In this document: positions 46,893 to 59,899 of the stretch, one piece after another
Position numbering within the stretch: the stretch's first letter is position 1
Layout of the letters: every line of letters starts with the position of its first letter
From: Euryodendron excelsum
Taxonomy: Eukaryota > Streptophyta > Magnoliopsida > Ericales > Pentaphylacaceae
DNA length: 64,000 nt
Reading direction: 5' to 3'
Assembly (NCBI GenBank): GCA_033060915.1
Contig: CM065394.1
Span: forward strand, 20,953,501 to 21,017,500
Notes under the pieces: generated by a model
Told to the model about the DNA's origin: nothing
The model's database searches: none
Seen by the model: only the letters and a program-made list of their open reading frames with translations
Position numbers and translations under genes: made by a program

Positions 46893-47291
46893 TTCTGTAT
46901 TTCAAAATGCGATACTAATATACCACACCATTGTAGGACTAAGAAATGTGAAACTATTAGTTTTATGTTAAAGTTAATGGTTACATGGGAAAATTCAGAA
47001 TATTTTTCAATAAATCTATTTTCTCACCAAATTAATGGAAAAATAAAAAAAGAAAAGAAAAAAATATGGAAGGGTAAAAAACCCCATTTTAACATTTTTA
47101 TTTCGTGAGGAAATGATTTTCGTTGAAAATTAAAATAAAAATGTCTAGATAATGTAGTTTGGAAATAAAATAATTTAGTTGAAAAAAAAGGAATAAAATT
47201 TGGATGTAACTTAACTTATCTCTAACGAAAAAATTAATGTTTCACTTCGGTTATTTTCCTAGGGACAAGTGTTGCATTTTGAAATACAGCA
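46893..47291. mobile_element. Possible small TIR element
   Basis: CTGTATTTCAAAATGC (46895-46910) and its exact reverse complement (47274-47289) bound 399 bp of AT-rich DNA. No target duplication was seen, so this is tentative. Confidence 0.4.
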
Positions 47292-47980
47292 AGTTAAAAA
47301 TAAAAATAGACCTAACCACCTAAGAAAAAAAGATAATTCACCTATCTTTTCTTATTTCAGATACATATTTATATCTGATGAACCGTTGTTTCTATTATAC
47401 TGACTATTAGTATTTAGTTCTCTTGCCCTAGATTAAGCAGGTAGTCTTGGAATGAAATAAATTTCTTCTCTTTGGCCATGAAACAAAAAACAAAAACAAA
47501 AAAAGCAGTAGCAAAGTATCCTGCCAAGCGTATGTTAAATTTTCAGTCTTTTAACTCTTGCGCTATATTTGAATTTTAGATTTATAGAAAGAAAGAAAAT
47601 ATAAGAAAAGAAAATAATGTCAATTAAGCTATAATTCTTTCTTTTTCTTCGTTGGGTTAATAAAATGAAAAAATTGAAGAGGTATTTGTTAAAAAAATCA
47701 ATTTTTTTGTTTAATTACACATAAAAAAATAATATTATTATAATTTCATTTATTTTCAATTTTTTATCCCTTAACAAATTGAAAATTCCAACATAGAATT
47801 GACATACGAGGCATTCAAGATTCTTACATAAAAGTAATCGAACTAGAGCCCAAGGGCCAATGATCATAACCTCAACCCGAGATAAGACGTTCAATTCGCG
47901 GTAGAGCGTGATGCTTGGTACAAATAATATCAACTCCTCATGCCATTTCTACTATGTAAATTTAGTCTACTAACTCCCCC

Positions 47981-47982
<2 letters not shown>

Positions 47983-48050
<68 letters not shown>
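47983..48050. repeat. (TC)n(TA)n compound microsatellite
   Basis: About 22 TC units are followed by about 11 TA units, located roughly 100-170 bp beyond the TTM stop codon. Confidence 0.95.
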
Positions 48051-48051
<1 letters not shown>

Positions 48052-48153
48052 CCTAGAAGGGTTGGCACGATGATAATGAAAATAACAGCAACGAGACTAC
48101 AACATGATATACATATTCCAGAATGCTGCAATATGGGATTTCTAGCAGAGGAA

Positions 48154-51100
48154 TCACTTTTGGGATGACATAGTCGTGAAAAAAAAGATACCGAGACCAC
48201 CAATAGCCAAACTTAGAAGTAAAGAAACTCCAATGGATTCAACATTTGTCATTCTGCTTGTCCTATCTGTTCTTCCTTCAGAAGCCCTCTCTCGCCAGTA
48301 CTCGTGCAACAGGTTGCTCAGATTGTCTAATTGATGCATGATTTGACGCTGACCCCTTGCAATGAGTAAGACCTGTTCAGGAAATAGTTGAGCAATGAGC
48401 GAAAAAGAAACAAAATGAGCTGAGAAATTGGAAACTGCCTCAAGTTCATATTAGATATCTATGGTAAGAAATAGGTAGTTTGAGCAGCTGGGACAGCTCA
48501 TCACACACAATTTTGGGAATTGCTATTATATCCTTGCGCCTTTGTGGGAAAAGACAAACATATATAAGATACATTTAAACAGATAAAAGAAAACTCAAGG
48601 CTTGACCCTAAAAGGATGCTTTGTTGCTTTCGAAAACATAAATGTCTGTTACATCTATGCTTATATCCATTCTTCTACATCAAGAGAGAGACTTTGTTCC
48701 CTTTGGTTTATATCCATGCTTCCAAATGAAGACGGAGAATTTGCTACTCCTCTTCACTTCCTTTTAAACACGGACAAGCTCTCCCCTTTAGTTCAATGAT
48801 CTTTATATTAGGCCCATTTAACTTTTTCCTTCCCACTGCAACCATCTAACACCCACTTCTTTATAAGGAGTTCTAGAAAACTCAAGACACATTGGTAAAT
48901 GAGAAGGCAAAAAGAGTAAAATAAAATAAAGGAAACCCATGACTAATCTTCCATATCAAAATCCTGAAGTACCATATTCTGAACCTGACCAATTGTACAT
49001 GCCAAAATGCCGAAGTACCACCCTCTGATCAGAACGTAGCATTAGAGGTAGAAATGGAATTTTAACATTTTAGATTAGAACATTCTTTGCAAGAAGTTTT
49101 ATATAATTATCATACCAATAATTTATGGATGCAACTTTACATGGAACTTCTTTTCTTATTTCTTCTAGCAGAGAGCGAAGAAGGAAATTAATGAGATTCA
49201 TTGCAGTACCTCTTCCATCAGTGGAGACTCCTTTGCCAATTGGGAAGAAGATGAGGAATTGGGTAGCATCGAACCAGTCAATGAACCACTGTTTAAGCCA
49301 CCCATAAAGAGAGAAGTTGGTGCACAGCCATTGCAGGCTTCAGCCTGCAAAGCCAGATTTTGTTGGCTAGAGGAAACTTTCCTGATGGAGAACTTTGAAT
49401 TTAGTTCTTCAATACGAGATGTAAACTCATCCATTCTCTCATTCAGAGTGGAAATTTGTTCTGAGAGTTGGGTAATTATTCCCTGAAACAACCAAAATAC
49501 TAGTTCATAAATTGAAAACCAGTAATCTACTTGGTTGACAACATGATGTGAGATGACAAAAAAAAAAAGGGATAAAAGAAAAAAGGTATCAGATTCCATA
49601 AAAGGGAAAGCAATATTTTAAGCAGCAGTCCAGAAACTGAAAATTATGCAAAAATTTATTCCTGCTTCCTTTCTTCTTGTTTTTGTCTGCTGGCAACCAA
49701 ACAGTAAAACACAGTGCGCCAAGTGAAAAGTTCGCAACTCCACGCCCACATGGAGAAACCAGTATAATAGCCATTAAAACGAATTGGTTCTCAAAAAAGA
49801 TAAAGTCACCTGGTTAGCAAGCGATGCAGGTGAATCTGGGGTTCTTCCATCATATCTTCGATTATTAACAGCAAGCTTTGTCAACTTGGACAGATTCTTG
49901 TCTCGCTGTGTTGAATATGAATGTGACGTACCACTGCTCAAACAAATGAGTATGTTTTGATGATTGAGGACATTGAAACTCCTAAAAAGTTGTTATATTT
50001 TTTAACAAAATAGAAGTGATAAATAAGATTACATCAATTGTCAATTCTGACAGCTTAAGCCAGTGTATTCTTTGGAACAAAACCTGGGGCTGAAACATGA
50101 TGGGGAAAAGCCATACCGGTTGAGATATTTTATTCTCCTATCTGCAGAAGCTCGGGAGAGAGCTTCTTTGGGGCTTGAAACCAAATCATCATCTATGCTG
50201 AGCTGTGTCTTCAGATCTGCTGGCAATGCCTGTGGGTTGAATTGATCAGGACAAAGCACAATCAAGAAACTGCATAATCAGTCAAAAAGGATCATACCAT
50301 GACATCATTTACAAGCTTCTCCAGTTGAATTTGCTCTATGTATGTGCGAGCAACATATGAACCCTCTAAAGCCAGCTGTTCTGCAATATATTTAACATAC
50401 AAACGCTCTCCGCCCTGCACCTACAAAGGTGTGCAAAGATTTAGAACATGATGAGCTTTGCATAGTTTACCAGAAGGTTAAAACCAAAAGTTTCAACAGA
50501 AAAGTGAAATTTATCAAAGATTAGAAACGGAATAATAACAATAAACTATCTGTTCTCTCTGTTTTCTCAATGGAGAAATGTTTTCTGGAAAAATTTCACA
50601 AAGAAACATCTTCCCCATAGGGACCACTCTATTTTGATGGTTATTGACCTGCAAAGCTCGGAGAAAAACCTACTATGTCTGTAGGGATAGGGCAAGTTTG
50701 GGCCAAGGAGGGCCAAGGCGATCCTCCTCTGGCCCCATCTTCTGTATGCAAAATCTTTCTCAAACTGAGTTCTGATGTTAGGCAGGGCGGTAAGGATTAT
50801 GAAGAAATTGCAAGGCGGGTTATGTTTCCGAATCAGCATGTTTAGGAATTTATTCAATTGTCTCTCACAATTTCACAATTCACAGGACACACAATTGCAT
50901 GGGATTATCTATGTTACCTAGACTCAGGTATGGGTGTTTATGCGGGTACGTGTCCAAGTGTCGGATTCATCTAATTCTCATGTCCAAAGACATTGAGACA
51001 CAGCTAGATTTTATATATTTCTTTTTTTTTAAGGGTAAAATGGCATTTATAAGCTAAAATATAGCATTTTATACATAAAATGGAAGTTCTATGCTTAATT

Positions 51101-54100
51101 TTATAGTAAACTCAATTAGTTATACATCCTTGTTAGATGCATGTCCAACTAGTGTCAAGTGTCGAGTGTCCGACACGAGTATTTTATATATTTAGAAGAA
51201 CCCAAGTAACATAGGGGATCATTACCAATGCCATGGACCTAAAAAACAAAGCTCTAACATCTGACGAAAAGACCGTGCTAGGAACAAGCTGAATGCGCCA
51301 AAACTTTTGCTACATATTTTAGGCAGGTCAATTCTCGTAGAGTTTACCATTTTACTTTACAACACAATGCAAGTTTCCTCAAATAATTTATTTCCATCAG
51401 AAATTTAAAAAGTACTCTTTCAAAATGATAGCAACCAACAATTCGCTTGTCTACCACAAGAAGATTGGGTTGAAGTTTTTCTTGGTGTGTAAGACTGTAT
51501 TTAAGTTTACAGCTCTTTGGCTCTGGTGTTCCCTCGTGATCCAAGCCCATTCCAAAATTAAAGCATGCCATTAAGCAGGTTCCCCACCCTGCCCCATCCA
51601 CAGAACTCTGTATCTCGCTCCCTACGCACACCACTAGAAATGTAAATCTGGCTTGAGGCCCGGCCCAAGCCCAAGCACCCTATAGGGAGGCCTGGGCCCG
51701 CCTTTTGGTAGCCCGAGCCTAAGCCCAAGCCCGACTGTGAGCCCGTGACCACTCCACACTAGTGACCCCCTCTTTTTTTTTTCAAATTCATTTTTCCTAA
51801 GCACGTTTATTAATTTTATAAATGTAATTGTATAAATATTTTACCTTAATAATTCTTATTAATTATATATAATAAATGTAAGTGTAAAGTTTTTTACATA
51901 AGTTTAAAGAAATTAAATATATATAGGCTTACAAATAAATTTCTAATTCATAAAATCATAGTGTATAATTTATTATAACTAAATTTATTAGTTTTAGAAA
52001 TATAATGCTACAAAAAAATTGGGCCAAAAAAGCCCTGCCCAAAGACTTGCCCAAAAAGCCCGTCAAAGCCTGAGGCCAAGGCTGAGCCCGCCCCTAGGGC
52101 CGTGGGCTGAGCTTAGGCCTTCCCTTTTCACATTTTGGCCCGGTCCAGCCAGAAAAATGGTAGGAGCCTGCAAAGCCCAGCTTGAGTTCAGTGAGCCATG
52201 GCCTAGGTTGGGCCGAGCCGGGTCCAATTGACATCCCTACACACCACACACACACGGATATAGGTAAATTAATGCATATTTCAATGTAAACAGACCAGGT
52301 TACCCACAAGACCTTCCAACTGCAAAGGATCAACATTTCATTTCGACTTATTTCAGCTAGCTTGAAAACAGAAATATTTTGGAAAAGTTGAAGTAACATA
52401 AGGAATATGACAAAAATAAATAAAGAAAATAAAGAAAAGGAAATCTATGGAAATAATTGGAAACAAGAACTAGTTCCTACATAAACGTTTATACAAGCTC
52501 AATAACCAAATAATTGAAGATGTTTGAGGTCTCCACATCTCTTATAACCTAAAGAGCACAAGTAAACAACTTGAAACTATTAATGCAAACCAGAAATTGT
52601 TAAATTAATGTCAAACAAATTAATCTTATCAAGTATATACGATTCTAAATGTGCATAAGGTTTCAACCAAATAAAATCTACAAAATCATAAAATAATAAT
52701 TATTATTATGATATTAGTAGTAAACAAATATCAAAAGGTTCCCAAGGTGTGGGAGATCCTCGATGCAAACATGATTTAAGGTTATTTTTTTATTTTTTTG
52801 GTTATAGCAAGATTAAGAATAAGGTTCAATAAAGGTAAATGAATATTAGAAACCCATAAACGAAAGGTCTGACTGGTTAGTTAGGGAAAATGCTAAGTTC
52901 TAGTGGTAGTATGGAGGGGGAACAAAAAGGAGAAAGTACCAGTGATAATATTTATAAGAAGAAGTACCTAATATACGTATAATTACAAAAAAAGAGAACA
53001 AGTGATGTCCATTTCTCTTCACCTCTCTATCTCTCCTTTCTACTTTCTTATATGTGCTAATAAATTTAAGATATTTCTTTACTCTCTAATATTTTATTTT
53101 AATAAAAAAAAAACACAATAACTTTCGTTAGATATTCCTAATAGATGTTGAAATAACTCATTGTTTCGGAATGTTTCATTTGTTTTGGTGTGTTTCAGTA
53201 TGTAACTATGGAAACACTGGAATTTTGGTTTTCCACTAATGTTTCTTGTCGGTTTACTAGGAAATGGAAATGTTTAGGCCATTTTGATGGAGACTAAATG
53301 AAATTTTGTTCCTTGCTGCTGCACCCCATTACATAAAGCCTGAATGCCCTAGAAAAGAGCCGATAAAGCTTGTTATGCACAGACATTCTTGCACATTGTG
53401 CAAAACTTTTAAAGACAAGTTTGACCAAATTGAGCTTTGAAGCCGTAAATAAGTAGACAGGTCTTTAAGGTTGAATAGCTTATGACACATTCTAGTGAAA
53501 TGAGTAAATGAATTCTTAAGATGTCAGCATCCAACAAAGATCAACCCACACAAAATTGTTGTGCAAATAGAAAGGAACATTTAGCTTTTTGTTTAAACAC
53601 TGCCCATAATATATCATAAAGAGCTGGATTTCTTATCAATCAGTTTTTTCCCCTTTGCGTTTTCTCCTTTTTTTTGGTATATATATGCAAACCTCAACCA
53701 ACACAACAAAAGTAGCACAAAACCTGCTGCCATAGTAATTATATCCAAGTCTACACCTCAAAGCTATTCTACTTCTAGGAAGAGGATGTCAGTGCAAATG
53801 TAAAGATAAGAGGCAAAATCATGACACAGTCAATCAAACTGAGAGGTAGCACCAATATTGAGAACATGTCAGAGAGGTTCCTTGATTGGTTTGAAAATGC
53901 ACAACAAAGGTATATCAATATGATTTCACCACTCCAAAAGAGCATCCCAATCCGACTCTTAGGCTCTAATTAAGACAATAGAAAGGTCAAAAAGGAATGC
54001 TTTAAGAAGTAAAAAAGTTAGCTAATGGTTAATCGTTTATAATGGCCTGAGATAAAAGTAGAGTTGCATAACGAGTTAGTTGAAGTGAAATTAGGGTTAA

Positions 54101-57100
54101 ATGGAAGGAGAAGAGAGGAGGTAAAGAGAGACTAGATGGGAAAAAATAGGCTTAGGGTTACATAATGTAATCCCTACACCATAGCATTCATATATATACT
54201 AATCAAATAAGTAGCAAAAGTACAAGACTACTCTTATTAGAAATAAGACTCGCTAACACTCCCCCTAAGCTGGAGCATACAAATCAAACATGCCCAGCTT
54301 GGAACACAAAGACTAACAAAAAGAACGAGCTAACAGCTTTGTGAAAATATCGCCTAACTGAGAGTCAGAACAGACATAAGCAGTAGCAATCTATTTGCGC
54401 AACATAAAATCCCAAATAAAATGACAATCGACTTCAATATGTTTAATACGCTTATGAAAAACAAGATTACTTGCTATAAAGATGGCGGCTTGATTGTCAC
54501 AACATATCGGCATAGGAGTAAGGATAGCAATACCAAAATCCTAAAGTAAAAAGCAAACCCATATCATCTCAAAAGCAATATGAGCCATAGCATGATACTC
54601 AGCTTCAGCACTAAAACGAGCAACAGTTTGCTTTTTACTTCGCCAAGTAACAAGATTGTCACCAACAAATGTACAATAACCAGAGATGGAATGTCTATCA
54701 GAACAACTACCAACTCAGTCAACATCACTAAAACCGGTAACAAACAAAGAAGGAGAAGGCCGATATAACAAGCCACGACCAGGTGCACCCTTTAGATATA
54801 CCAGAATGCGACAAACAGCTACAAAATATAGGTCACAAGGAGCATACATATACTGACTAACAACCCCAACATCATAAGTAATGCCGGGACGTGTAACAGT
54901 AAAGTAAATCAATTTGCCAACAAGACATCGATAGCGGCCGACATCAGGAAAGAGTTCCCTAAGCTCAGCATCAAGCTTAAGAGTTAGATCTATAGGAGTC
55001 TCAGTTGGTCGACAACCCAAGAGACCAGTCTCAGATAAGAGATCAAGTACATATTTCCGTTGGGAGAGAAAAATGTCCTAAGAAGAACATGCAATCTCAA
55101 TCCCAAGAAAATAACGAAGAACCCTCAAATCTTTAGCGTGAAATTGCATACCCAAATGATACTTCAAATCAGTAATACTAGCAGAGTCACTCCCATAAAT
55201 GGTAATATCATCAACATAAACAATCAAGGCAATGATACTAGTAGAGGAATGATGAACAAACACAGAATGATCAGAAGTGAAGCGCTGGAAACCATAGTCA
55301 AGCACGACACTGAATCTATCAAACCAGGCACAAGGAGATTGCTTCAAATCATATAGAGCCTTTCGAAGTCGACAAACAAGACTATCAGATACAACATAGC
55401 TAGGCAGTTGATCCATGTAAACTTCCTCTTAAAAATTGCCATGAAGAAAGACATTTTTTATGTCAAGTTGATATAAAGGCTACGAACGAGCAACAGCAAC
55501 CAATAGAATCCGAACAGAATTAAGGCGAGCAATAGGATAGAAAGATTCAAGATAATCAACACCATATGTCTGAGTGTACCATTTAGCAACCAAGCGAGTC
55601 TTAAGGCGCTCGACAAAACCATCGAGAAGGTACTTAACAATATAAACCCATCAACAACCCACTGTTTTGTTAGCCCAAAAAGCAACCCAAGAGGGGGGAT
55701 GAATTGGGTTTTTCAAAGATTAATAAACAATTAAAATTAATCTAAACAATGTAACAATAATCAATCTATACGCAATGCAATGTAGTCAAAAGAAGAAAAG
55801 AAAACAAAGCAATAGAAAGAACACAAAGAGTTTACCGAGATTCAACCACAATCCGTAGTCTACGTCCTCATCCCAAGATCCCCTTGAAATCTTCCTCCAC
55901 TATGCAATCTCCAATTACAAATGGGTGTTGATTGATCAAGTGTTCAGCTCACTATACACAAGAACTTCTACCTACGTTGTTCAGCCACCAAGTGTTTTTG
56001 TTCAAGCTCTACTCAAACTTACAAGATTTTTTCTTTCTCAAGAGAACTCTCAAACTCTCCCTTACAAGTATATAAAATATAAAAGTAACTTACAAACTCT
56101 CCAACAAGAGTGGGTTATACAATCAAAACTCACAAAGTGAAGACAAGAAGAATATTCAGGAATCTCAGTTGATCAGTCAGTGGATTCTTGTTTATTGTCT
56201 TTCTTTATGTTATAAATGCAGTTAGAAGCTTGTATATAAACCCTTGTATTAATTTCATCCGTTGGAGATTGTTGAAATTCATTTAATGCACATCCAGTCC
56301 ATTATAAAGTTAGAAAAACTAGCCGTTAAATCCTAGGGGTCGACTCCAGGCTTTAAAGAGTCGACTCTTCTGGTTCTGTATTTATCAGATGTTGTCCACT
56401 GTCTCCATGAGTGTACTCTTCATAGTAATGAGTCGGCTCATTGATTATTCTGTCTTCACATCATTTTGCTTCTGTCTTCATAGGTTGCTCCTCATCTCTA
56501 TGAATCTACTCTTTGCACAGAAAATTTACTTCAGTTTTCATGAGTCAATTCTTTATATTCAAGAGTCGACTCTTTGCTCATTTAGTCTTCAGGTTTTCTG
56601 CTTCTGTCTTTATGAGGCGACTCTTCATTTTCATAAGTCGACTCATTGATCATTTGGTCTTTAAGCTTTTCTACGTTTGTCTCCATGAGGCGATTCTTCA
56701 TTTCTATGAGTCGGCTCATTACCCAGAACTCTGCTTTTTGACTTATAATGATCTAGTTCATCTCAGCAATAGTATAAAATCTTCAAGGAGTCTTCTTTTT
56801 AGGGTATGATGATCAATCAAACTCTTTAACTCATCAAAGTTATCTTCTTATTCAATTTGGATTGAATCAATCATTTGATATTCAACTCTTCTTGACTTTC
56901 AAACTGTCAGGACTTCATTCAATCAACTTTGATCTCTTCTTCTTTGTTTGCAAAGCTTCTTCTTTCATTGTAGAACTCTCTCTTTTAATGCCAAACTTTC
57001 TCTATTATGTAGAGCTTGAAAACACTTCTTTGTCGATTTCTTCTCTTTGCCTACAATTCTTTTTTCTTCTTTAAAATCACTTCAATGAAACTTTTGTAAG

Positions 57101-59864
57101 CTTGATGAAATCTCTTTATACATATTGTCTTTATTGATTCTATATATCTCAGAAGAATTCTTCACTTGGATTTCATGTAGAGATTAGGCTATCAATATGA
57201 ATCTCCTTCTCAAGCAACTTCAAATTACTTAATCCGGAATTGATCTTTGCATACTTGATGAAGTCTTCTTTTTTAAGCATTTTTAATTTTTTCAACAATC
57301 AATTTATCTTTAACTAATCTTCACACACTCTGATAAAGTTTTTAATATTTCTTGAGTGCAAGTCAATCTTAATTGAGTCTATGCATACATGATGAAAGTT
57401 TTATTTGAACACATTCAATCTCTTCGAATGCAAATCATGTGTTTGAAGTAGAAATAGGTGTCAATATTTTGTTTGGTTCATTGTATAGCTCTTAGAGTCC
57501 ATTGCTTGATCTTGAGTTTGTTGTGCATTCACTTTAACAAGTATTAGACTTAAAACTGAATTTTAAGTCCAAATTATAAACTTTATTAATCTGCACACTA
57601 AGTAAATGCATTAGTAAAATAAGACAAAGTTTGCTTATCATCAAAATCAACATGAGGATCAACCTTGAGTCAACATGTTTGTTTTTCCAATGGAAGAGAA
57701 GTATGTTCCTAAGTCTTATTAGTAGAAAGAGCACTTATTTTCTCATCCATAGTATGCTTCTAGTCAGTCGAAGATAAAGCATGTTGATAAGAAGAAGATA
57801 CAGAAACAAAAGATAAGACACAAGCAAAGGACTAGAGAGAAGATGAAGTACGACCATAAGACACAAACTGAGCAATAGAGTGTTAAGTACAAGTACGTTT
57901 GCCTCAACGTAAAGCAATGGATAAATCATCAGACTGTGAAAGTGAGCAAGGAATATAAGAAACCTCAGACGAAAAGGATGCTGGAGTCAGGCCATAAGGG
58001 ACAACCGAGCGAATCCAGGAGCGCTAATAAACCTGCAAAGGAGGATTAGTCACGGGAGAAGGAACAAGAGATGAAAATGGGGAGAAAGAAAACATGGGTA
58101 TAGGAAGAGTAGGAGAAGAAGACAGCAAGGGAGGCTCCCCCTCACGAGACCATATGAGATCGGATGACAGTAGTTGACCAAGAGTAAAAAAAAAAGAAGT
58201 TGACCAAAAAAATGTAACATCAGTGTAGACAAAGTATCACCGCAAGAGAGAAAAATAACACCGACAACCCTTTTAAGTACAAGAATACCCAAAAAATACA
58301 CACTTACGAGCTCAAGGAGATAATTTGTCCAAACCAAAATCAAGGTTATGAACAAAGGCAACACAACCAAAGCTATAGGTAGTAACTTTGAAGAGAGAAA
58401 TGTTAGGGTATACGATGGAGAAAGGAGACTGTTGTTGAGACAAGATCACAGAAGGCATACGATTGATAAGGTGACATGCAGTAAGAACCGCATCCCCCCA
58501 AAAAAGTTTAGGAATATGCATATTAAACATCATAGTACGAGCCACATCCAAGAGGTGACGATGTTTGCATTCAGCAGCATCATTTTGTTGAGAGGCATGA
58601 ACACAACTAGTTTGATGAATAATGCCACGATCAGCACAAAATGAATGAAGAACAGACTTGAGTATATTCTAAGGCATTATCAGAGCGCAAAACTTTTATA
58701 CGTTTACTAAATTGAGTAAAAATTTCATTGTAAAATTTGAAAACAATAAAAGGCAATTCGGAGGGTTGTTTCATCAAAAACAACCAAGTCATACAAGAAT
58801 AGTCATCAACAAATATCACAAAATAAAGAAATTCATTAATAGTAGAAGTTCGAGAAGGACCCCAAATATCCGTATGGATTATATCAAATGACTCAGACTG
58901 ACAACTAAGACTACAACTCGGCAAAAAACTACGATGATGCTTTTCAAACTGACAAGCTTCACACTCTAAACGAGACGCATGACTCAAATTAGGGATAGCT
59001 AACTTAAGTTTGGCTCAAGAGGGATAGCCCAAACGAAAATGCCACTGAAGAAGAGAAACGGTAGCACTCAATGCAGATGAAGTGACAGAAGGAGCACAAT
59101 GCAGATCCAAAAAATACAAGCCGTCCTTCTTATGCCCCTAAACAATCCTCTTCTTGGTCTTGAAGTCCTCAAAGACACATGAAGTAGGAGTAAATATTAC
59201 AGAACAATGTAAAATTTTAGTCAATTGACTAACTGAAAGCAAGTTGAAAGAAAACTGAGAAACAAAAAGACTAAAAGGTAAAGAGAGGGATTTATTAGGA
59301 TGCAAAACCCCCTTACCACTAACCGGCCGAGAAGATCCATCAACTAGAACAATATGGTTGTTAAGAGAATGCAAATTAAAAAATAAGAAAGAATTACCAG
59401 ACATATAAGAGCTAAGGAACTAAATTTCGTTTCGAATAAGCTGAAACGACCGAAACTTTTTGGTTTCGATGGAAACTAAAATGAACCAAACAAAGAAACT
59501 CGAAATTCCAAGGGTTCGACGAAAACTATGTATTTTTGGTGTGTTTCAAGCGAAAAAACGTGGTTTTGATCAAAATTCTGGGGTTGCGTCGACATGGTTT
59601 CCAACTTTTCATCAAATCTGAGATTGCAATTAGGAAAATGAAAGGAAAGAGAGAAAAGAGAGAGAGAAAGTGATAAGACTGAGATAAAGAGAAGAAACTG
59701 GGCAAGGGAGAGCTTTCAGAGGTCTAGGGCTAAAAATCAATTCAATCAAAGGGTGCATAAATCATCATTGACTTCAAATCTACGCCAAGTACCAGTTCTT
59801 CTCCCTCATCTTGTTCGATTCTTCTGTTCGTTTGAACCAGATCTCCTCCTCCGTCGGAGTTGCA

Positions 59865-59899
<35 letters not shown>

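Larger units (their letters stand above)
46373..48153. other. Intergenic spacer, convergent 3' ends of NHP2 and TTM
   Basis: AT-rich with T- and A-homopolymers. A perfect 16-bp inverted repeat pair (46895-46910 and 47274-47289) suggests a small terminal-inverted-repeat element. A (TC)n(TA)n microsatellite lies at 47983-48050. The right end should be the 3' UTR of the minus-strand TTM gene. Confidence 0.55.

Noticed and set aside
47983..48050. Microsatellite considered as a regulatory GAGA-type element
   Set aside because: It is a pure (TC)n(TA)n run downstream of a stop codon; no promoter context supports a regulatory call.
50567..50857. A 96-codon minus-strand frame in the large TTM intron as an extra exon
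   Set aside because: The flanking TTM exons already join in frame and match the family without it, and its residues resemble nothing in TTM proteins.
54580..55356. Plus-strand open frames rich in T, N, S and R
   Set aside because: They mirror the copia RT and RNase H on the minus strand.
57534..57929. Leucine-rich minus-strand frames first read as RT continuation
   Set aside because: Part lies inside the SIRE-like solo LTR and the rest in the eroded linker; real RT codons resume only across the TGTTT duplication.
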